10,573 bases of DNA from an uncultured Planctomycetota bacterium (lineage in GTDB: Bacteria; Planctomycetota; UBA1135; UBA2386). The stretch is taken from assembly GCA_903925435.1 (NCBI GenBank), contig CAIYFF010000642.1:1-10573 (forward strand), given 5' to 3'. Both the position numbers and the translations under genes were made by a program. The first letter of the stretch is position 1, and the number at the start of each line of letters is the position of its first letter. This document shows positions 7,295-10,573 of this stretch, piece by piece. Below the pieces are notes generated by a model. That model saw only the letters and a list, made by a program, of their open reading frames with translations, searched no databases and had not been told where the DNA came from.

Positions 7295-7872
7295 CGTCGC
7301 CGAAGCGAAGTCATCCGATGGGAGCCAAGGCGGTGCGCGGCAGTGAAGCCGCGCGCCGCCAGGCGGCGCTGCTGCTGGAGGCGTGGAGCGGAGTGCGCAG
7401 CACGCAGTCGGCGAGCGAGGCGATGGGCGTGGCGCTGACGCGCTTCTATCAGTTGGAGGCGCGGGCGCTGCAGCTGATCGTGTCGGCGATGGAGCCGAGG
7501 CCGCGCGGAAGGCAGCGGACGCCGGAGAGCGAACTCGGCAAGCTGCGGCGGGAGAAGCAGCGGCTCGTGCGCGATGCCGAGCGGTACCAGTCGCTGTACC
7601 GGACGGTGCAGCGATCGCTGGGGCTGTCCATTGCCAAGGCCACCGAGTCGCAGAAGAATCCGGCCCCGGGCGGCAAGCAGAAGCGCGGACCGCGCCAGAG
7701 GGCGCGCGGTCAGGCGGTGGCTGCGGTGCTGCTCGGCGGCGCTCCGCCGACGGGAGCGCGGGAGACGAGCAATGGCACGACCGAACAAGGGCCTGGGTCA
7801 CGTCGACGCGCTGACGGGCGACCCGGAGTACAAGTGGCGGCTGCAGGTGATCTTGGCGACGCTGACGGGTGA
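7291..7872 (+). CDS. Small HTH/coiled-coil accessory protein of the transposon (193 aa)
   Basis: It starts at GTG 7291, in a four-base overlap with the stop of the DDE transposase. The N-terminal third carries a helical HTH-like segment (residues 34-76, with GVALTRFYQLEARALQ). A coiled coil follows at about 79-111 (LGKLRREKQRLVRDAERYQ), then a basic Lys/Arg-rich tail. It has no catalytic motif. Over residues 34-76 it aligns without gaps to residues 33-75 of the protein starting at 7772 (14 identities in 43), so the two are paralogues. I infer a DNA-binding or adapter subunit working with the recombinase just upstream, comparable in layout to OrfA of IS3. The last 33 codons overlap the next gene in another frame and look like shadow sequence, so the original stop may have been lost. 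Confidence 0.65.
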   Translation: MTSPKRSHPMGAKAVRGSEAARRQAALLLEAWSGVRSTQSASEAMGVALTRFYQLEARALQLIVSAMEPRPRGRQRTPESELGKLRREKQRLVRDAERYQSLYRTVQRSLGLSIAKATESQKNPAPGGKQKRGPRQRARGQAVAAVLLGGAPPTGARETSNGTTEQGPGSRRRADGRPGVQVAAAGDLGDADG

Positions 7873-8161
7873 GATGGCGGTGGACGAGGCCTGCGACGAT
7901 TTGGAGCTCGGCGAGACGCAGTTCGGCACCTTGCGCAAGCGGGTGCTGCAGGGGGCGCTGGATGCGTTCTCGCCGAGGGCTGTGGGCCGGCCGCGCAAGG
8001 AGGCCGAGGTCTCGGTCGTGGAGTTGGCGGCGCTGCGGGCCGAGAACGCCGAGTTGGAGCGGCAGATGGCCGAGATGCGAGCGCGCGTCGAGGTCGCGCT
8101 CCTGCCGTTTCTCGGCGGCGAGCGCGGAGGCAAGCGCCGCAAGAAGGCCCCGCCTGCTCCG
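7772..8161 (+). CDS. HTH/coiled-coil adapter for the second recombinase (about 130 aa of real coding)
   Basis: Start ATG 7772 follows a purine-rich GGGAGACGAGC. Residues 20-76 form an HTH-like helical domain (WRLQVILATLTG, then ETQFGTLRKRVLQGALDAF and GRPRKEA). A coiled coil at 81-112 (LAALRAENAELERQMAEM) and a basic KRRKK end follow. It is a paralogue of the small protein encoded just upstream. This reading frame stays open to a stop at 8821, but beyond about 8160 the translation loses protein character and the next frame takes over. The end given here marks where meaningful coding stops, not a stop codon. Either it is expressed as a separate OrfA-like protein, or it joins the DDE domain downstream by a +1 frame change. 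I cannot tell from one copy. Confidence 0.6.
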
Positions 8162-8162
8162 T

Positions 8163-9047
8163 ATGGCCTTGTCCGTGGTGCCGCGGTGCCGACGCCGCGG
8201 TCGGCGGCCGAGAGTCCTCACCGCGGTCCAGCGGCTGCAGATCACGCAGGCCCTGCAGCAGGACCCGCGGTGGGGCGTGGCGCGTCTGCGGCAGCGCTTC
8301 CCGGAGCTGCCGCGGAACACGACCGCGATCTTCGTCCGCGCCTACAAGGCCGCGCGGGCGCGCAATCCGCGCCGGCCGCGGTGTCGGCTGGTCCGGCACG
8401 TCGAAGGTGCCGTGTGGGCGATCGACGGAACCTGGATGGCGGGACCGGTCGACGGCAAGAGTCGCCGCGCGCTGGTCGTCGTCGAGCTGAAGCGGCGGCA
8501 GGTGATGGCGCTCGCATCGGTGCGCGGGGAGCGCGTGGCGGACGTGCTCGCACTGCTGCGCCACCTCTTCGCGCGGCATGGCCCGCCGCTCGTGCTGAAG
8601 CTCGACAACGGCTCGGCCTTCATTGCGGAGGCGCTGCGGAGCTTCTGTCAGGAGCACGGCATCGTGCTGATGCACTCGCCGGTGCGCCTGCGGGGCTGGA
8701 ACGGCACCTGCGAGGTCTCGGGCCGGTGGGCGAAGGCGAGGGCCGCTGCGGCGGCTGTGGCGCGCGGCAACACCACGCTGTCGCAGTGCGACCTCGACGC
8801 CGCGGTCACGGTGAAGGATAGTCTCGCCCCGGTCGACGAGGACCTGCGGGACCGCTTCGGCGTGGCCTTCGCGAGGGAGCGACTGCTGCGCGCCGCCGAG
8901 CTGGGGCTTGCCTTCGCGCAGCGCCTGGAGGATCATGTGCGCCGCTCGCTGGAACGCGTGGCCGCCCGGCGAGCGCTCCAGAAGTGCCACATCCTGACGA
9001 TCGAAGGCCGTGAGTTGTCTCAGTGGTTACCTGTCTCGAGCGCGTAA
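8163..9047 (+). CDS. Second DDE recombinase/integrase catalytic protein (294 aa if started at 8163)
   Basis: It has an rve-like fold with Asp88 in VWAIDGTWM, Asp148 in LKLDNGSAF and Glu184 in GWNGTCEVS, a D-35-E spacing. A helical segment before the core (VQRLQITQALQQDPRWGVARLRQRF) resembles the HTH-like region of integrase families. The C-terminus, AARRALQKCHILTIEGRELSQ, matches the tail style of transposases that end in this fold. The first ATG in frame is 8163, but AGAAGG lies 15 bases away and no good ribosome binding site exists. Production as a fusion with the preceding adapter by a +1 shift is therefore as likely as independent initiation. The frame is open further upstream (to before 7869), where it is a shadow of the adapter gene. 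Catalytic residues are intact. The sequence differs from the first recombinase throughout, so it is not a recent duplicate. Confidence 0.75.
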   Translation: MALSVVPRCRRRGRRPRVLTAVQRLQITQALQQDPRWGVARLRQRFPELPRNTTAIFVRAYKAARARNPRRPRCRLVRHVEGAVWAIDGTWMAGPVDGKSRRALVVVELKRRQVMALASVRGERVADVLALLRHLFARHGPPLVLKLDNGSAFIAEALRSFCQEHGIVLMHSPVRLRGWNGTCEVSGRWAKARAAAAAVARGNTTLSQCDLDAAVTVKDSLAPVDEDLRDRFGVAFARERLLRAAELGLAFAQRLEDHVRRSLERVAARRALQKCHILTIEGRELSQWLPVSSA

Positions 9048-9274
9048 TCGGAGGGCATGGTGTACACTCGACTCATCAAGTGGCTGACCGATCTCGGGTT
9101 CGCCGGTCGAAGTGCGGAGGCATGAGGTGCCGTAGAGCTTCCTAGAAGTGTTACCCATGTTCCCGGTTGCACCGAACACCGCCTGCGCGAGGACCCCACC
9201 CGGAGAGCATCGTTCAGGGCTCGACAGAAGCGGATGAAGGACAGGTAGCCATGTGATCCATGTGGCAAGTTTCC
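9048..9274. other. Right flank of the transposon, no convincing gene
   Basis: This GC-rich tail after the second recombinase has short open frames on both strands. The only one with a nearby GGAGG is a 22-codon frame at 9057-9125, but the spacing to its ATG is a single base. It contains TGTTACCCATGTTCCCGG at 9149-9166, which resembles end-binding motifs I associate with IS481-type elements, and a pair of CCATGTG repeats near 9249-9264. I see no terminator. Confidence 0.4.
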
Positions 9275-9303
9275 ATCCCCAGGGATTTGCCATCTCCAGG
9301 GAT
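9275..9303. promoter_or_regulatory. Tandem dyads just upstream of a promoter, possible operator
   Basis: ATCCCCAGGGAT (9275-9286) and ATCTCCAGGGAT (9292-9303) are two near-identical 12-bp sites, each with inverted arms around a two-base centre. They start 17 bases apart. The second touches the predicted -35 box of the secreted-protein gene at 9378, which is where a repressor or activator site would be expected. Confidence 0.4.
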
Positions 9304-9330
9304 GGACATGCGGTACCGAACTGCTAGCAT
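9303..9330 (+). promoter_or_regulatory. Sigma70-type promoter candidate for the second secreted-protein operon
   Basis: TGGACA (9303-9308) matches the -35 in five of six bases, and TAGCAT (9325-9330) matches the -10 in four of six, with 16 bases between. The start of transcription would fall near 9337, about 40 bases before the GTG start codon at 9378. Confidence 0.45.
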
Positions 9331-9377
9331 TCCCGCTTCTCTCCCCACACCACTTGTTCTCGTGACAGGAGGACTGC

Positions 9378-9779
9378 GTGAAGGTTTACTTCGTCTTTTG
9401 CGTTGTTGTTTTGGCTGCAAGTGCCCGGGTCCTTTTTGTGGGACCCACATCCGAATGGTCGTCCATCGAGGTGGGCCAAGGCCCCTGCGCCATGCTCCCC
9501 TACGGCCAAAAAGAAGGGTGCAAGTGTGTTCCCGATCCTTCACCGGCTGCAAACTGCAAGCACTGCTTCTCCGTGCCTGGCGACGTGGGGTATGCCTGTG
9601 ACCAATCATACCCGCTAAATGTGTGCGTTGAGGGAAAACCTTCCTCAGTCTGTGAGTCGAGAGCCACGCTCAGTTCTGAATGCGGCAATCAATGGAAGTT
9701 TGTGGACGAGTGGTGCCTCATTGTCCATTCCTATTATGGGCCATGCGTCGACCTGAATACCTGCGATATTTCCTTATAG
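9378..9779 (+). CDS. Secreted cysteine-rich protein of unknown function (133 aa)
   Basis: A perfect AGGAGG (9367-9372) stands five bases before the GTG start. The first 16 residues (MKVYFVFCVVVLAASA) are a short signal peptide with an ASA cleavage site. The mature protein of about 117 residues has 12 cysteines (GPC, GCKC, NCKHC, three in the middle, SEC, EWC, GPC, NTC), so it is very probably exported and disulfide-bonded. It is similar in size, position and cysteine density to the protein encoded at 1363-1839, but I cannot align the two with confidence. Like that gene, it directly precedes a gene for a membrane-anchored beta-sandwich protein. Function unknown. Confidence 0.82.
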   Translation: MKVYFVFCVVVLAASARVLFVGPTSEWSSIEVGQGPCAMLPYGQKEGCKCVPDPSPAANCKHCFSVPGDVGYACDQSYPLNVCVEGKPSSVCESRATLSSECGNQWKFVDEWCLIVHSYYGPCVDLNTCDISL

Positions 9780-9796
9780 GCCTGCTCGGTGCCCCA

Positions 9797-10471
9797 ATGC
9801 CAATAGCCTCCAGACGAATTCTGTGCCTGCTCGCACTCGCATCCTCATTAGTCGGGCTATACACATGGTTTTCGGCTGATGCATGCCCTGCGGAGCTAGC
9901 CCAAGGCCCGCCAGAAGGCGTTCCTGCCATACCGATTGGAGCGCCTCTTCTTGTTGCTAATAGGGATGGGGATCGGGAAGAAGCCAGGCGGATGTCTGGA
10001 GATGTCGATCAAACCTCTTGCATCATTACCGGACTGGTCCGGCAGCTTAATGCCAGACCGCTTGCTGGCGTTAACGTATCTTTGTGGAACGAGGTAGACG
10101 GAGGCCGCCAGTCACCACAGAGTTCGGTAACTGGTGCGGATGGGACCTTTAGCTTCTCTGTTCAATGGAACAACGTTTATCGAATAGAGGCGTGCTCTGC
10201 TGAGTTTGGAACCGTGATAGCGGGGCCGATTCTAGGACCGCAGCATGCGCTTCTGCAATTCGATGCGCCAAGCTCCATCGACCTGCGGGTTGCCGCCGAA
10301 ACGCCGGTACTACAGGACCATAGAGTTGTTGTGCGGTTGTGGAGGAGCGAAGCAGATTCTCCTACATTCACGCGCAGTATCACCCAGCCAGCTCGCATTC
10401 TGATGGAGCCGATCCAGCCTGGCTCATGGGTGCTCAGCATAGAGCCCGCCGGGGGCGAAGCGCCGCCGTGA
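9797..10471 (+). CDS. Membrane-anchored carboxypeptidase-regulatory-like protein, broken by an in-frame UGA
   Basis: ATG 9797 lies 17 bases after the preceding gene and gives a sensible N-terminus (MPIASRR followed by a hydrophobic segment at about 8-25). Earlier in-frame ATGs at 9680 and 9743 would overlap that gene; none of the three has a good ribosome binding site. A linker follows, then a clear carboxypeptidase-regulatory-like module at about 75-155 (ITGLVRQLNARPLAGVNVSL, then GADGTFSFSV) and a second beta-sandwich from about 155 that should end near 260. Translation stops at UGA 10469 after 224 residues, in the middle of that second module. Reading from 10470 in the +1 frame, the module finishes naturally and stays open to the window edge. 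The gene therefore extends beyond this point as a frameshifted pseudogene or a recoded gene, unless the base call is wrong. It resembles the 823-aa protein in layout. Confidence 0.65.
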   Translation: MPIASRRILCLLALASSLVGLYTWFSADACPAELAQGPPEGVPAIPIGAPLLVANRDGDREEARRMSGDVDQTSCIITGLVRQLNARPLAGVNVSLWNEVDGGRQSPQSSVTGADGTFSFSVQWNNVYRIEACSAEFGTVIAGPILGPQHALLQFDAPSSIDLRVAAETPVLQDHRVVVRLWRSEADSPTFTRSITQPARILMEPIQPGSWVLSIEPAGGEAPP

Positions 10472-10573
10472 GGAGAATGTCCGGTTCAATGCGGCAGCAG
10501 CGACTGTCGCTGCGGCGGTGCCTGGAGTGACCAAGGGGCAGCGCCGTGTCCTTGCGGTGGACCTCATGAAAGA
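10470..10573 (+). other. Continuation of the beta-sandwich protein in the +1 frame, running off the right edge
   Basis: From GAG 10470 a stop-free frame gives EENVRFNAAATV and then GQRRVLAVDLM, the strand pattern that normally closes a carboxypeptidase-regulatory-like module. It joins in sense to APP at the UGA stop if one base (for example T10469) is skipped. The rest of the gene lies outside the window. Confidence 0.6.

Larger units (their letters stand above)
5231..9166 (+). mobile_element. Multi-gene insertion element with two DDE recombinases (ends approximate)
   Basis: Four same-strand, overlapping or nearly overlapping genes form one unit: an IS481-like DDE recombinase, two related HTH/coiled-coil proteins and a second DDE recombinase. 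All share very high GC at third codon positions, unlike the genes on either side. I set the left limit at direct-repeat copy 2 and the right limit at the TGTTACCC-type motif ending at 9166. I found no long matching terminal inverted repeats and no target duplication. The only hint is GGGTAAC at 5228-5234, the inverse of GTTACCC at 9150-9156. The true ends could lie anywhere in 4894-5600 and 9048-9270. Confidence 0.6.

Noticed and set aside
7574..7771. Upstream extension of the second adapter
   Set aside because: The frame is open, but it overlaps the coiled coil and basic tail of the first adapter and has no start signal; ATG 7772 begins the recognisable domain.
5288..8320. A 1010-codon leftward open frame
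   Set aside because: It is the antisense shadow of the GC-rich transposase genes. Its translation is Arg/Pro/Ala-rich low complexity, while the plus strand has intact catalytic motifs.
9057..9125. A 22-codon frame after the second recombinase (MVYTRLIKWLTDLGF)
   Set aside because: It reads plausibly, but the GGAGGG is one base from the ATG and the product is too short to judge.
9680..9796. Longer start for the protein at 9797
   Set aside because: It would overlap the cysteine-rich gene by up to 100 bases and put 39 residues before the membrane segment. ATG 9743 remains a weaker alternative.
1..10573. CRISPR array, tRNA, rRNA or an obvious defence system
   Set aside because: I saw no regularly spaced repeats, tRNA-like cloverleaf or rRNA segments. 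The only defence-like gene is the defective methyltransferase, with no restriction partner.

Overview
The window looks like an accessory, transposon-bearing stretch of a high-GC Gram-negative-type chromosome. The secreted, cysteine-rich small proteins next to large lipoproteins built of carboxypeptidase-regulatory/Ig-like beta-sandwich modules, together with a multi-gene insertion element, suggest a Planctomycetota-like bacterium. This is inference from style only; there is no rRNA or other marker gene. Base composition is mosaic. The methyltransferase (1-1024) and the transposon genes (about 5640-9050) use almost only G or C at third codon positions, while the secreted-protein genes (1363-4893, 9378 onward) have clearly more relaxed codon use.

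Layout. 1-1024, minus strand: a ParB-like/DNA methyltransferase fusion of phage or island type. Its catalytic motif is altered (DPPH) and its C-terminal half, which should carry the AdoMet motif, is replaced by unrelated sequence, so it is probably dead. 1025-1362: a divergent regulatory gap with one promoter candidate facing each way. 1363-4893, plus strand: a three-gene operon coding for a 158-aa secreted cysteine-rich protein, a 183-aa exported cysteine-containing protein, and an 823-aa lipoprotein-like multi-domain beta-sandwich protein that starts on the stop codon of its neighbour. 4894-5641: about 750 bp with no convincing gene but with a 20-bp direct repeat, a dyad, and a hairpin that can mask the transposase ribosome binding site.

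5642-9047, plus strand: a multi-gene transposon core. It holds a 550-aa IS481-like DDE recombinase, a small HTH/coiled-coil protein, a second HTH/coiled-coil protein that is a visible paralogue of the first, and a second DDE recombinase in the +1 frame. The order (DDE, adapter, adapter, DDE) suggests two recombinase/adapter pairs in one element. 9048-9377: the element's right flank, then the promoter and operator-like dyads of the next operon. 9378 to the end, plus strand: a second cassette with the same logic as the first, a 133-aa secreted cysteine-rich protein followed by a membrane-anchored beta-sandwich protein. The reading frame of that last protein is broken by a UGA at 10469; the protein clearly continues in the +1 frame to the window edge.

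The least explained system is the repeated pairing of a small exported cysteine-rich protein with a downstream membrane-anchored beta-sandwich protein, seen on both sides of the transposon. I recognise no function for either cassette; an envelope-exposed role is inference.
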